64,000 bases of DNA from Phenylobacterium conjunctum (GTDB lineage: Bacteria > Pseudomonadota > Alphaproteobacteria > Caulobacterales > Caulobacteraceae): the NCBI RefSeq assembly GCF_042679085.1, contig NZ_JBHTLQ010000015.1, positions 1 through 64,000 of the forward strand. The letters run 5' to 3'. A program made the position numbers and the translations under genes. Below the pieces are notes generated by a model that ran no database searches, was not told where the DNA came from, and saw only the letters and a list, made by a program, of their open reading frames with translations. Of the stretch, positions 8,747-19,572 are shown in pieces. How positions within the stretch are numbered: the stretch's first letter is position 1; the number at the start of each line of letters is the position of its first letter.

Positions 8747-10105
8747 TCAGTAAGCGTGACTTTCGAAGACCTTGCTGACGTCGCCGGCCCAGGGGCCATT
8801 GTAGAGCTCCAGCAGGCGTTCGGCCGGGGTGAGGCCGCTGTCGGCGATCTCTTCCAGCTCGGCCAGGTAGCCGGTTTCGTCCACCAGGCCGCCATTCAGG
8901 CGGTTGCGGTTCTTCAGGCCGGAGCGGGCGATGGCGACCATGTCCTTGGCCACGTCTTGGACGGTGCGACCACCGATCTTGGCCTTCAGGCCCAGGCGGG
9001 CGACGTCGGCGCGCAGGCGCTCATGCTCCTCCAGCGGCCAGTCCTTGCAGAGGTCCCAAGCCGCGGCCAGGGCCTGGCTGTCATAGAAGATGCCCGCCCA
9101 CAGAGCCGGCAGGGCGCAGAGCCGGCCCCAGGGACCGGAATCCGAGCCGCGCATCTCCAGGTACTGCTTCAGCCGCACCTCCGGGAAGGCGGTGGTGGTG
9201 TGGTCTGCGAAGTCCTTGATGTTGGCCCGGTCGCCCGGCATCTCGGCCAGCTCGCCGGCCAGGAACTGGCGGAAGGACTTGCCCGACAGATCGACATAGC
9301 GGTCGTTCCGCTTGGCGAAATACATCGGCACGTCGAGCAGGTAGTTGGCGTAGGTTTCGTAGCCGAACCCGTCCTTGAACACGAAGTCCAGCATGCCGGT
9401 GCGGGCGGCGTCGGTGTCGGTCCAGACATTGGCCCGGGACGACAGGAAGCCCGACGGCTTACCCTCCACGAAGGGCGAATTGGCGAACAGGGCGGTGCCG
9501 ATCGGCTGCAGGGCCAGGCTCACCCGGAACTTGGCGATCATGTCGGCTTCGGAGGCGAAGTCGAGATTGGCCTGCACGGTGCAGGTGCGGAACATCATGT
9601 CCAGGCCCATGGTCCCGACCTTGGGCATGTATTCGCGCATGATCTTGTAGCGGCCCTTGGGCATGACCGGCACCTGGTCGCGCCGCCAGATGGGCGTAAA
9701 GCCCAGCCCAAGGAAGCCCAGGCCCAGCTCGTCGGCGACGGCCTTGACCTCGTTCAGGTGCTCGCCGGTCTCGGCGCAGATGTCGTGCATGGTCTCGAGC
9801 GGCGCGCCCGAGAGTTCGAACTGGCCGCCGGGCTCCAGGCTCACATTGGCCTTGCCGCGCTCCAGCCCGATGATGGTCTCGCCTTCATAGACGCCGGACC
9901 AGCCGAACCGCATGAGGCCTTCCAGCAGCGCCTTGATGCCCGCGGGGCCGTCGTAGGGGACGGTTTCGTGGCTGCCGAGCCGGAAGACGAACTTCTCGTG
10001 CTCCGCGCCCACCTTCCACTGGTCCGCCGGCTTTTCGCCCTTGGCGATCCAGGCCACCAGATCCTCGAACACGAGGGGTCGGTCGTCGACTGCGACGTCA
10101 GCCAT
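8747..10105 (-). CDS. gshA: Glutamate-cysteine ligase (plant/proteobacterial type)
   Basis: This enzyme joins glutamate and cysteine with ATP as the first step of glutathione synthesis, in the cytoplasm. The 452-residue protein matches the class found in alphaproteobacteria and plants. Recognisable segments are KVGAEHEKFVF (about 31-41), LEPGGQFELSGAPL (about 90-103), GLGFTPIW, KGRYKIMREYM, TCTVQANLDF and EMRGSDSGPW. The start is ATG 10105, preceded by GGGGAGAG. rsmE lies 111 bases upstream on the same strand, as in many relatives, so the two may be co-transcribed. Confidence 0.95.
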   Translation of the reverse strand: MADVAVDDRPLVFEDLVAWIAKGEKPADQWKVGAEHEKFVFRLGSHETVPYDGPAGIKALLEGLMRFGWSGVYEGETIIGLERGKANVSLEPGGQFELSGAPLETMHDICAETGEHLNEVKAVADELGLGFLGLGFTPIWRRDQVPVMPKGRYKIMREYMPKVGTMGLDMMFRTCTVQANLDFASEADMIAKFRVSLALQPIGTALFANSPFVEGKPSGFLSSRANVWTDTDAARTGMLDFVFKDGFGYETYANYLLDVPMYFAKRNDRYVDLSGKSFRQFLAGELAEMPGDRANIKDFADHTTTAFPEVRLKQYLEMRGSDSGPWGRLCALPALWAGIFYDSQALAAAWDLCKDWPLEEHERLRADVARLGLKAKIGGRTVQDVAKDMVAIARSGLKNRNRLNGGLVDETGYLAELEEIADSGLTPAERLLELYNGPWAGDVSKVFESHAY

Positions 10106-10216
10106 GCTTCTCTCCCCAACCCTTCACACACATGAGTGGCCCCTCCTGACGTAGGGGGCGGCGATCTTTACGCCGTTCACACAAGTGGGCGCAATTCAGG
10201 AAAGCTCAAGGCGACC

Positions 10217-10933
10217 TCAGTCGGCGCGCCAGTCCCCCAGGGCCGCCTGCCACAGGGTGAGCGCGCTGATGGCGGCGGTGTCGGCCCGCAGGATGCGGGG
10301 TCCCAGGCTGGCTGGAACCGCGAACGCCAACCCTCTCAACCGCTCCCGCTCAGGCGGCGAAAAGCCCCCTTCAGGCCCGATCAAGATCGCCCAGGGTCCT
10401 TTCTGATCAAGCACTTGCAGCGCCGGTCGGGCGTCCCCCGCCTCGTCGCAGAACAGCAGCCGGCGACCATCCCAGTCGGCGATCAGCCGCTCCAGCTTCA
10501 CCGGCGCGACAACCTCCGGCACGTCCAGCCGCCCGGTCTGTTCGGCGGCCTCGGTGGCGATGGCCTGGAGCCGGACCACATTGGTGTGATCGGCCTGGGT
10601 CCGCTCGGTGACCACCAGCCGAACCCGCCGCGCGCCGAGCTCGGCGGCCTTTTCGATGATGGTCTCCAGCCGCCCCCGCTTGACCAGGGCGACCGCCAGG
10701 TCGAGGTCCGGCCCCACAGCCTGCGGCCGCAGCCGCTCAGTCAGGGCGACCGTCACCCCCCGCTTGGCCACGGTGGCGACCTCGGCGGCCCACTCCCCGT
10801 CCCGGCCATTGAACACCGCCAGCCCGTCGCCCGGCGTCAGCCGCATCACCGCCGCCAAGTAGCGGCTCTGGCCCTCGTCCAGGCCAAGCACAGCGCCAGC
10901 CTTCAGGTCATGGGGAACGAACAGTCGGATCAT
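10217..10933 (-). CDS. rsmE: 16S rRNA (uracil-1498-N3)-methyltransferase
   Basis: RsmE is a SPOUT-class methyltransferase that modifies U1498 of 16S rRNA. The 238-residue protein has an N-terminal PUA-like part (about 1-70), the conserved EKAAELG (94-100), and the knotted SAM-binding site with IGPEGGFSPPE (185-195) and LGPRILRADTA (210-220). It reads away from the TetR-family gene, with 75 bases between the two starts. Length and motifs are standard. Confidence 0.95.
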   Translation of the reverse strand: MIRLFVPHDLKAGAVLGLDEGQSRYLAAVMRLTPGDGLAVFNGRDGEWAAEVATVAKRGVTVALTERLRPQAVGPDLDLAVALVKRGRLETIIEKAAELGARRVRLVVTERTQADHTNVVRLQAIATEAAEQTGRLDVPEVVAPVKLERLIADWDGRRLLFCDEAGDARPALQVLDQKGPWAILIGPEGGFSPPERERLRGLAFAVPASLGPRILRADTAAISALTLWQAALGDWRAD

Positions 10934-10973
10934 GGGCGGGTTCTAGCGCGCGGACGGCGCGCCTACGAGGGGC

Positions 10974-11002
10974 TTGCAGTTCTGGACTGATCGTTCCAGA
11001 AT
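10974..11002 (+). promoter_or_regulatory. TetR-gene promoter with embedded operator
   Basis: TTGCAG (10974-10979) and CAGAAT (10997-11002) are separated by exactly 17 bases and resemble sigma-70 -35 and -10 elements. A near-perfect 22-bp palindrome at 10980-11001 fills the spacer: arms TTCTGGA / TCCAGAA around a GATC centre. This is the expected geometry for autorepression by the TetR protein encoded directly downstream. Transcription would start within a few bases of the ATG at 11009, and no Shine-Dalgarno is present, so the mRNA is probably leaderless. Confidence 0.7.
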
Positions 11003-11008
11003 TTCCCC

Positions 11009-11608
11009 ATGGCCCGTCCCCTCGAATTTGACCGCGATCAGGCGCTGATGTCGGCGCTGGGCGTGTTCTGGCGCCAGGGCTACCAGGCGGCCTCGGTGCC
11101 GGACCTCCTGGAGGCGACGGGTCTCAGCCGCAGCAGCCTCTATGCGGCCTTCGGCGACAAGCGCGGTCTCTATCTCCAGTGCCTGGACCTCTACACCGCC
11201 CGCACCCTGGGGCTGCTGGCCCAGACGAGAGCCGAGCACCCGCCCCTTGTCGCCTTACGCGTCTTCTTCGAGCGCACGCTCTTGCAGCCCGGCTGCCTGC
11301 TCGTGAACACCACCCTGGAGATGGCCGAGGTCGATGACGGCCTTCGCGATGAAGCCGGCGTCCGCATGGCCCAGGTCCAGGAAGCCTTCGAAGTCTGCCT
11401 GCGCGACGCGGGCTGCACGCCTTCCCAGGCCGCCGAACTCGCCGGCTTCCTCATGCTGATCAACCAGGGCCTTCGCGTCTCCAGCCGCCGCGACCTGACG
11501 CCCGAGACGCGCCAGGCCCAGCTGGACACCGCCTTCAAAATCCTCGCCGCCGCGATCCCGCAGGCGGCCCTTCGCCCCCCAGAACCGGAGCCCAGCCATG
11601 AGGCATGA
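11009..11608 (+). CDS. TetR-family transcriptional regulator
   Basis: This is a 199-residue TetR repressor with an N-terminal helix-turn-helix (about residues 22-50, TGLSRSSLYAAFGDKRGLY) and a C-terminal ligand-binding half containing PGCLLVNTTLEMA, as in many redox- or aromatic-responsive TetR proteins. It overlaps the following oxygenase gene by 11 bases, so the two form an operon, and the oxygenase is the natural target. The palindrome at 10980-11001 is its likely operator. The inducer is unknown. Confidence 0.92.
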   Translation: MARPLEFDRDQALMSALGVFWRQGYQAASVPDLLEATGLSRSSLYAAFGDKRGLYLQCLDLYTARTLGLLAQTRAEHPPLVALRVFFERTLLQPGCLLVNTTLEMAEVDDGLRDEAGVRMAQVQEAFEVCLRDAGCTPSQAAELAGFLMLINQGLRVSSRRDLTPETRQAQLDTAFKILAAAIPQAALRPPEPEPSHEA

Positions 11609-12761
11609 CGTCCAGGTCGAAGTGTTGCGTGAACTCCTGTCCCAGCTCGACGCCGGGGTGAACGCCGACGCCGGCGGAATCATGGCCTGCCCGGCCGAGA
11701 CCTACACCTGCCCCGACCTGGCGGCGAAGGAGTGGGCGGTCTTCTTCAAGGGCCACCCCCAGGCCCTGGGCATGAGCGGCGACCTGCCCGAGCCCGGCAG
11801 CTTCATCACCTCCAACGACCTGGGCGTGCCGATCCTGATGACCCGGGACGCCTCAGGGACCGTGCGCGCCTTTCTCAACTCCTGCCGCCACCGCGGGCCG
11901 ATGGTGGAGCAGGCGCCGCGCGGCAAGCGCAGCCGCTTCTCCTGCCCCTTCCACGGCTGGACCTATGACAACTCAGGCGCCCTGATCGGCGTGCCGATGG
12001 AGGAGCAGTTCGGCGCCATCGACAAATCCTGCCTGGGCCTCATCGAACTGCCGGCGGTCGAGAAGTACGGCGTCCTGCTGGTCCACCCGGACCCCAAGGG
12101 CGTCATCGACACCGACCGGGTCTTCCAGGGCATAGCCGACGACCTGGAGAGCTGGGACTTCGGCCGCTATGTGCTCGCCCACGAGCAGACCCTGGACATG
12201 CGCCTGAACTGGAAGCTCGCCACCGACACCTTCGGCGAGACCTATCACTTCAAGCGCCTGCACAAGGACACCCTGGCCAACAACTTCCACGGCGACGTCC
12301 TGTCCTACCGGTCCTTCGAGCGGAACCACCGGATGGTCCTGTGCCTGAAGGGGATCGACGACCTGCGCGGCCAGCCCGAGAGCGCGTGGCGCATCGAACA
12401 GGGCGGCTTCCCCGTCTACTTCCTGTTCCCGAACGTCGAGATCAATGTCGGCGACGGCCGCGTCGCCATGGTCCGCATCTATCCCGACCCCAAGGACCCC
12501 GGCCGTTCGATCTCGCGGGTCAGCTATTACTTCGAGCGCGAGGTGCTGGAGGCCAATCCGGGCTTCGCCCAGATGTTCTCCGAAGGGTTCACGGCCATCG
12601 TCGCCGCCGAGGACTACGCCACCGGCGTGACCACCCAGGTCGCCCTGGCGTCGGGCCTGCAGGACCAGGTGCTGTTCGGCCGCAACGAGCCGCCCCTGCA
12701 CCACTACCACAACACCTTCCGCCGCGAGCTCGGCCTGCCGCCCCTGCCGGTCCGGACCTGA
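11598..12761 (+). CDS. Rieske non-heme iron oxygenase, alpha subunit
   Basis: This is a 387-residue ring-hydroxylating-type oxygenase subunit. The Rieske [2Fe-2S] ligands are C96-x-H98 and C116-x2-H119 (CRHRGPM...CPFHGWTY). The catalytic domain has the mononuclear iron signature NWKLATDTFGETYHFKRLH, with H217 and H222. No beta subunit, ferredoxin or reductase gene is adjacent, so it either uses a distant electron chain or acts as a homomultimer. Its first 11 bases overlap the TetR gene, which implies translational coupling and TetR control. The substrate cannot be assigned. The first 30 residues are variable, and the frame after MACPAETYTC is the conserved part. Confidence 0.9.
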   Translation: MRHDVQVEVLRELLSQLDAGVNADAGGIMACPAETYTCPDLAAKEWAVFFKGHPQALGMSGDLPEPGSFITSNDLGVPILMTRDASGTVRAFLNSCRHRGPMVEQAPRGKRSRFSCPFHGWTYDNSGALIGVPMEEQFGAIDKSCLGLIELPAVEKYGVLLVHPDPKGVIDTDRVFQGIADDLESWDFGRYVLAHEQTLDMRLNWKLATDTFGETYHFKRLHKDTLANNFHGDVLSYRSFERNHRMVLCLKGIDDLRGQPESAWRIEQGGFPVYFLFPNVEINVGDGRVAMVRIYPDPKDPGRSISRVSYYFEREVLEANPGFAQMFSEGFTAIVAAEDYATGVTTQVALASGLQDQVLFGRNEPPLHHYHNTFRRELGLPPLPVRT

Positions 12762-12805
12762 TCGCCCCCTGGCGCGGGGGGCCATCTGGGGACTAGGCTC
12801 CCCCC

Positions 12806-13567
12806 ATGTCCAAGTCCGACGACAAACTTTCCGCCCTCGAAAAGGCCCAGCTCGCCCTGGTTCACGCCCAGCAGCGGGCCATGGAGACCGGCCAGAAGGT
12901 GCTGGTGATCTTCGAAGGCCGCGACGCCGCCGGCAAGGACGGCACGATCCGGCGGGTCATCGAGCACCTGTCGGTGCGCAACACCCGCGTCGTCGCCCTG
13001 CCCAAGCCCTCCGACCGCGAGCGGTCGCAGTGGTACTTCCAGCGCTATGTCCCCCACCTGCCCGCAGCCGGCGAGGTCGTGATCTTCAACCGCTCCTGGT
13101 ACAACCGCGGCGGGGTCGAGCCGGTGATGGGCTTCTGCACCCCGGAGGAGCACGAGGCCTTCCTGCGCGACGTCACCACCTTCGAGGCCATGCTGGTCGA
13201 GGCCGGCACGGTGCTGGTCAAGATCTGGCTGGACGTCTCCAAGGCCGAGCAGGCCAAACGGCTGGAGGAGCGCCGCACCGACCCGCTCAAGGTGCTGAAG
13301 TCCAGCCCCCTCGACGCCGCCGCCCAAGAGCGCTGGGACGCCTACACCGCCGCCCGGGACGAAATGCTGAAGCGCACCCACGGCCTGCGCACCCCCTGGG
13401 TCTGCGTGCGCAACGACGACAAGGCCGAGGGCCGGCTGGCCGTGCTGCGCCACCTGGTCAACGCCATCGCGCCGAAGGAGATCGCCCACGGGGTCAAGGA
13501 CCCGGACCCTAAGATCCTGTTCCCCTTCGAGATCGAGGCCCTGGACGACGGTCGGCTGCAGAAATGA
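12806..13567 (+). CDS. ppk2: Polyphosphate kinase 2 family protein
   Basis: This protein transfers phosphate between polyphosphate and nucleotides. The 253 residues form a single PPK2 domain with Walker A GRDAAGKDG (38-46), the conserved SQWYFQRYVPHLP and FNRSWYNRGGVEPVMGF region, and the lid-like RRTDPLKVLKSSPLD segment. A single-domain protein of this type is usually class I (NDP phosphorylation) or class III, and I cannot tell which from the sequence alone. Its stop overlaps the next start by 4 bases (ATGA). Confidence 0.9.
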   Translation: MSKSDDKLSALEKAQLALVHAQQRAMETGQKVLVIFEGRDAAGKDGTIRRVIEHLSVRNTRVVALPKPSDRERSQWYFQRYVPHLPAAGEVVIFNRSWYNRGGVEPVMGFCTPEEHEAFLRDVTTFEAMLVEAGTVLVKIWLDVSKAEQAKRLEERRTDPLKVLKSSPLDAAAQERWDAYTAARDEMLKRTHGLRTPWVCVRNDDKAEGRLAVLRHLVNAIAPKEIAHGVKDPDPKILFPFEIEALDDGRLQK

Positions 13568-14775
13568 CCGAGACCCTGTCCGCGGCCCAGGCCCGGCGCA
13601 TCGCCTTGGCCGCCCAGGGCTTTGCGCAAAGCCGCCCCGAGGCGCCCGGCCGCCGCGACCTGATGAAGGTGGTCGACCGTCTGGGCGTGATCCAGATCGA
13701 CTCGGTCAATGTGGTCAGCCGCACCCACTACCTGCCCTTCTTCTCCCGCCTGGGCGCCTATCCGCGCGAGGCCCTGGAAGACCTGGCCTGGGGCAAGAAG
13801 CCGGCCCTGTTCGAATACTGGATGCATGAGGCCAGCCTCTCGGCCCATTCCACCCAACCCCTGATGCGCTGGCGCATGGACGACGCGGCCGAGGGCGTCG
13901 GCGTCTGGAAGGGCGTGGCGCGGTTCCTGCGCACCCACCGCGACTTCATCGACAAGGCCATGGACGAGATCGCCCGGCGCGGACCGCTCTCGGCCTCGGA
14001 GTTGGAGATCGGCGAAAAGGGCGCCGGCGGCTGGTGGGGCTGGAGCGAGGGCAAGCGGGCGCTCGAATGCCTGTTCTGGACCGGCGAACTTACCGCCGCC
14101 ACCCGCCGCTCCACCTTCGAGCGGGTCTATGGCCTGCCGGACAAGGTGCATCCGAAATCGGTGCGCGAGGCGCCCACGCCGCCCCGGGCCGAGGCCCAGC
14201 GCGAACTGCTCCGCATGGCCGCGCGCGCCATGGGCGTCGCCACCGAGCGGGACCTGCGCGACTATTTCCGCATGAGCCCGGCCGACTCCAAGGCCCGCGT
14301 CGCCGAACTGGTCGAGGCCGGCGAACTGACCCCGGTCACAGTGAAGGGCTGGGACCAGCCGGCCTATCTCCACCCGGCCGCCAGGCGCCCGCGCAAGGTG
14401 ACGGCCAACGCCCTGCTCTCGCCCTTCGACAACCTGATCTGGTTCCGCGAGCGCACCGAGCGGCTGTTCGGCGTCCGCGTGCGGCTGGAGATCTACACCC
14501 CGGCCCACAAGCGCACCCACGGCTACTACGTCCTGCCCTTCCTGGAGGGCGAGGCCATCACCGCCCGCGTGGACTTAAAGGCCGACCGCAAGGCCGGCGT
14601 CCTGCTGGTCCAGGCCAGCCACGCCGAACCCGAGGCGACGCCGGAAACCCCCGCGGCCCTGGCCGCCGAGCTTCAGCTGATGGCCGCCTGGCTTGGCCTC
14701 AACCAGGTCCGCGTCATCGACAAGGGCGACCTGGCCGAAGCGCTGGAGAACGCCTTGCAGGCGACGAGGGTCTGA
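13564..14775 (+). CDS. YcaQ/AlkZ-type winged-helix DNA glycosylase
   Basis: This is a 403-residue member of the HTH_42 family, which includes E. coli YcaQ (interstrand crosslink unhooking) and Streptomyces AlkZ. The catalytic Q-x-D motif appears as IQIDSVNVVSRTHYLPFFSR (Q44, D46), followed by tandem winged-helix repeats and the conserved ALLSPFDNLIWFRERTERLF. The QxD form groups it with YcaQ rather than AlkZ (QxQ). It probably removes alkylated purines or crosslinks. It is translationally coupled to the PPK2 gene. Confidence 0.85.
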   Translation: MTETLSAAQARRIALAAQGFAQSRPEAPGRRDLMKVVDRLGVIQIDSVNVVSRTHYLPFFSRLGAYPREALEDLAWGKKPALFEYWMHEASLSAHSTQPLMRWRMDDAAEGVGVWKGVARFLRTHRDFIDKAMDEIARRGPLSASELEIGEKGAGGWWGWSEGKRALECLFWTGELTAATRRSTFERVYGLPDKVHPKSVREAPTPPRAEAQRELLRMAARAMGVATERDLRDYFRMSPADSKARVAELVEAGELTPVTVKGWDQPAYLHPAARRPRKVTANALLSPFDNLIWFRERTERLFGVRVRLEIYTPAHKRTHGYYVLPFLEGEAITARVDLKADRKAGVLLVQASHAEPEATPETPAALAAELQLMAAWLGLNQVRVIDKGDLAEALENALQATRV

Positions 14776-14794
14776 CAGCCCCGCGGCGTGCGGC

Positions 14795-15601
14795 TCAGAC
14801 GCCCTTCGGCGTCATCACCAGCCAGGGCGTCGGCGAACTGCGGAACTCCCAATGGGCCAGGAGCTGGTCCAGTTGCGAGGCGCCGCTCAGGAAGTCCGGC
14901 AGGGGCTGGGTGCGCGGACCAGGGTTGAGCTGCACGATCTCGTGGGTGTCGGCGAACCGGTCATAGACCCGCTGCCGAACGCCCGGCCGCGCGCCATCGT
15001 GGGTCTCGACGATCAGCCGCATACCGGCCAGGGCCGGCGCGAGGTCCGGGCGCAGGAGCTCGTCCTCCGCCCCTTCGACGTCCATGATCACCAGGCAGTT
15101 CAGCCCGGCGAAGTCCTGGAACCGCTCCGGCGTGAAATTGCCCTGCACGATCACCCGGTCCTCGACCCCGTTCAGCCGCGCCATCTCGCGGCAGGCGTCC
15201 AGGGCGACCGGATTGCGGTCATAGGCGAAGACCTTGGCGGCGGGAAACAAGCGGGCCAGGCCCACGGCGTAATAGCCCTCGGCGCACCCCACATCGATCA
15301 CGCAATCGGCCCCGTCACGGGCGAAGGCCTCAAGATAGGGGTGCAGTTCGGCCTCGTAGGAGCCGAGCAGGCGCGGGGCCAGGGCGCCTTCCGCGGCGCC
15401 CGAGACATAGGTCATGCCGGCGAACGGTCCCGACAGCACCTTGCCGCCGTTCTGGGCCTTGAGAGCTTCGGCGATCATCCGGGAGCGCCAGACGGCCAGC
15501 ACTCGCAGGCCGAGCTCGGCGTCCTGCGGGCACGCCATATGGCCGGGCCCATCCAGTCGCCCGCGAAACCAGCCGGAGATGTTCTCCAGATAGGTGGCCA
15601 T
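14795..15601 (-). CDS. FkbM-like SAM-dependent methyltransferase
   Basis: This is a class I methyltransferase of about 268 residues. SAM-binding motif I is VIDVGCAEGYYAVGLA (about residues 99-114), followed by KVFAYDRNP and the FkbM-like IMDVEGAEDELL. The acceptor is unknown; many FkbM proteins O-methylate sugars. ATG 15601 is preferred over the adjacent in-frame GTG because GGAG lies at good spacing. It follows the ABC pair on the same strand after a 90-base gap and could be the last gene of that transcript. Confidence 0.8.
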   Translation of the reverse strand: MATYLENISGWFRGRLDGPGHMACPQDAELGLRVLAVWRSRMIAEALKAQNGGKVLSGPFAGMTYVSGAAEGALAPRLLGSYEAELHPYLEAFARDGADCVIDVGCAEGYYAVGLARLFPAAKVFAYDRNPVALDACREMARLNGVEDRVIVQGNFTPERFQDFAGLNCLVIMDVEGAEDELLRPDLAPALAGMRLIVETHDGARPGVRQRVYDRFADTHEIVQLNPGPRTQPLPDFLSGASQLDQLLAHWEFRSSPTPWLVMTPKGV

Positions 15602-15691
15602 CACTCTGCTCCAGGTTGATTACAACACCCCTGAACGCGCGAGTCGGCAACTGGTTTATGCTGCGACGGAATGTTTCAGCCTGGCTGCGGG

Positions 15692-17479
<1,788 letters not shown>

Positions 17480-17505
17480 GTCTGATCCCCTACGCGCATC
17501 TGGAA

Positions 17506-17532
17506 AGCCGTCCCCCTCAACGGGGGACGGCT
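17506..17532 (-). terminator. Intercistronic hairpin between the two ABC genes
   Basis: An 11-bp perfect stem (AGCCGTCCCCC / GGGGGACGGCT as RNA) with a 5-base loop begins directly after the stop codon of the first ABC gene and is followed by TTTCC. It could be a partial terminator or an RNA-stability element that makes the second transporter gene less abundant than the first. Confidence 0.65.
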
Positions 17533-19317
17533 CTAGGCCAGAGCCTCCGCCACGGCGTTCAGCCGGGCATAGGCCCCACCCTTGGCGACCAGCTCGAAAT
17601 GGCCGCCCTCCTCGATCACCCGGCCGCCTTCGAACACCAGGATGCGGTCCGCATGCCGGATGGTCGACAGCCGGTGGGCGATGACCACCGTCGTGCGGCC
17701 GGCCATCAGCTCCTCCATGGCCGCCTGCACCTGGCGCTCAGTCTCCACGTCCAGGGACGAGGTGGCCTCGTCCAGCACCAGGATCGGCGCATCGGCCAGG
17801 AAGGCCCTGGCGATGGCCACCCGTTGCCGCTCGCCGCCCGACAGCTTCACCCCCCGCTCGCCCACGGCTGTGTCATAGCCGAGCGGCAGGCGGGCGATGA
17901 AGTCGTGGGCCCGGGCCCGCTTCGCCGCCAGGATGATCTCCTCCATCGTCGCCTCGGGCCGCGCATAGGCGATGTTCTCGGCGATGGTCCGATGGAACAG
18001 GTTCGGGTCCTGCGGCACCACCGCGATGGCGCGCCGCAGGGAGGCTTGCGTGACCCCCGCGATGTCCTGGCCGTCGATCAGGATCCGGCCCTCGTCCACG
18101 TCATAGAGCCGCTGCAGCAGCTTCACGAAGGTCGATTTGCCGGCCCCGGTCGAGCCCACCAGCGCCACCCGCTCGCCCGGCGCGATGGCGAGGGAGAAGT
18201 TCTCATAGAGCGGATAGGCCTGGCGGTCGTAGCCGAAGGTCACCTTGTCGAACACCACCGCGCCCGACTGGCCGCGGAACGCCGTCGCCTGCGCACGGTC
18301 CGCCAGCTGGGGCGGGGTGCGCATGTAGCTGGCCACGTCGCTCATGTCGTCGAGGCCCTTCTGCAGGTTGCGGGTGTTCTCGCCGAAGGTCCGCAAATAG
18401 CCGGCCATGACGATGAACGAGGTCACGGCGAAGGCGACGTCGCCCGGCGTGGCCTGACCCTTGGACCAGGCGTGGACCAGGAACCCGGTCAGGCCGGCCT
18501 GCAGGGCGACCATCATCAGGTTCTGCCCCAGCCCCACATTATTGCCCCGGTTCCAGGTGCGCCGCTGGGCGTTGCGCCAGCGGTCCACATGGGCCTCGAA
18601 GCGGCGGGCCTCGCGGTCCTCCGCGCCGAAGCTCTTGACCACCGCATTGCCCGACAGGGCGTCGGCCAGGGCCGCGCCGATGCCGGAGTCCAGCGCATTG
18701 GCCGCCAGGTTCGCCGGGCGGATATAGAGATTGATCATCGCCACATTGTAGACGGCGAACACCGTCACCAGCACGGCCACGAACACCCCGGCCCAGAACC
18801 AGTGCAGGCCGATGGAGATCGACAGCCCGGCCAGCACGATGAAGGTCGGGATCAGCCCCCACAGCATGCTGTCGGAGGCGCTGTCATAGCCCCACATGGC
18901 CCGGCCCACCCGGCGCACGGTGGCGCCGGCGAAGGTCGAGGCGTGCCAGTCGGACGAGAAGTCCTGCACCCGGCGGAAGGCCCGCGTCACCATCCGCGCC
19001 ATGATCCGGCTGTAATAGCCGTTCGACAGGCGGAACATGTAGAGCCGCAGGATCCAGTAGCCAAGGTACAGGCCCGACAGGGTCGCCCAGGCGATCCAGG
19101 CCTTGTCCACCGGATGATCGGCGCGGCCCACCGTGTCCACCAGGGCGCGCGTGGCCCAGGGGATGGTCAGGTCGCACAGGATCGAGCCCAGCATGAAGGC
19201 CAGGATCAGGGCGAACCGCCCCGGCTCCTCGATCCAGTGCCGGAACATGAAGGCCAGCACCTGGCGGTTGGGGATCTCCGCCCCGCGCTCGTCGTCATTG
19301 TCGACCAGACTAGTCAT
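17533..19317 (-). CDS. ABC exporter half-transporter (first of pair)
   Basis: This is a 594-residue fused permease-ATPase, paralogous to the downstream gene. It has six transmembrane helices, then the P-loop GSTGAGKST, LSGGERQRVAIARAFL, ILVLDEATSSLD and IAHRLST. Its start overlaps the stop of the 79-residue ORF by 8 bases, so translation is coupled. The gene lies behind a promoter, a 30-codon leader ORF and several hairpins (19549-19849). That arrangement recalls attenuation-controlled drug exporters such as BmrCD, but the substrate is not known. Confidence 0.9.
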   Translation of the reverse strand: MTSLVDNDDERGAEIPNRQVLAFMFRHWIEEPGRFALILAFMLGSILCDLTIPWATRALVDTVGRADHPVDKAWIAWATLSGLYLGYWILRLYMFRLSNGYYSRIMARMVTRAFRRVQDFSSDWHASTFAGATVRRVGRAMWGYDSASDSMLWGLIPTFIVLAGLSISIGLHWFWAGVFVAVLVTVFAVYNVAMINLYIRPANLAANALDSGIGAALADALSGNAVVKSFGAEDREARRFEAHVDRWRNAQRRTWNRGNNVGLGQNLMMVALQAGLTGFLVHAWSKGQATPGDVAFAVTSFIVMAGYLRTFGENTRNLQKGLDDMSDVASYMRTPPQLADRAQATAFRGQSGAVVFDKVTFGYDRQAYPLYENFSLAIAPGERVALVGSTGAGKSTFVKLLQRLYDVDEGRILIDGQDIAGVTQASLRRAIAVVPQDPNLFHRTIAENIAYARPEATMEEIILAAKRARAHDFIARLPLGYDTAVGERGVKLSGGERQRVAIARAFLADAPILVLDEATSSLDVETERQVQAAMEELMAGRTTVVIAHRLSTIRHADRILVFEGGRVIEEGGHFELVAKGGAYARLNAVAEALA

Positions 19318-19549
19318 TGGCCGCCTCCAGTCTGCGGGGGCGGGCCACCTGGCGCAGGGCCTGGGCGATGGCGATGGGCCGGCCGCGCTGTCGTCGCCAA
19401 GGCGCGTCGGCGCCGAACAGCCGCTCGGCCAGGTACAGGCCCAGCCAGGCGGCGTTGGCCGCGGGGTCGCGCGGCCAGCTGCGTATGAGGAAGTCCAGTC
19501 GTTCCGCCTCGGCGCGATCGCGCCGGGCTTCGTCCAGGGAATGAAACAT
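19310..19549 (-). CDS. Small hypothetical protein coupled to ABC exporter
   Basis: This is a 79-residue basic protein (from ATG 19549) beginning MFHSLDEARRDRAEAERLD, with the segment NAAWLGLYLAERLFG and a very basic tail. No family is recognised and no membrane helix is seen. The start is uncertain: no Shine-Dalgarno precedes ATG 19549, and an in-frame TTG at 19594 has none either. It overlaps the following ABC gene by 8 bases, so it may serve to deliver ribosomes to that gene or be an accessory subunit. Confidence 0.6.
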   Translation of the reverse strand: MFHSLDEARRDRAEAERLDFLIRSWPRDPAANAAWLGLYLAERLFGADAPWRRQRGRPIAIAQALRQVARPRRLEAAND

Positions 19550-19572
19550 GTATGGCGTCCGAAAAGGGAGAA

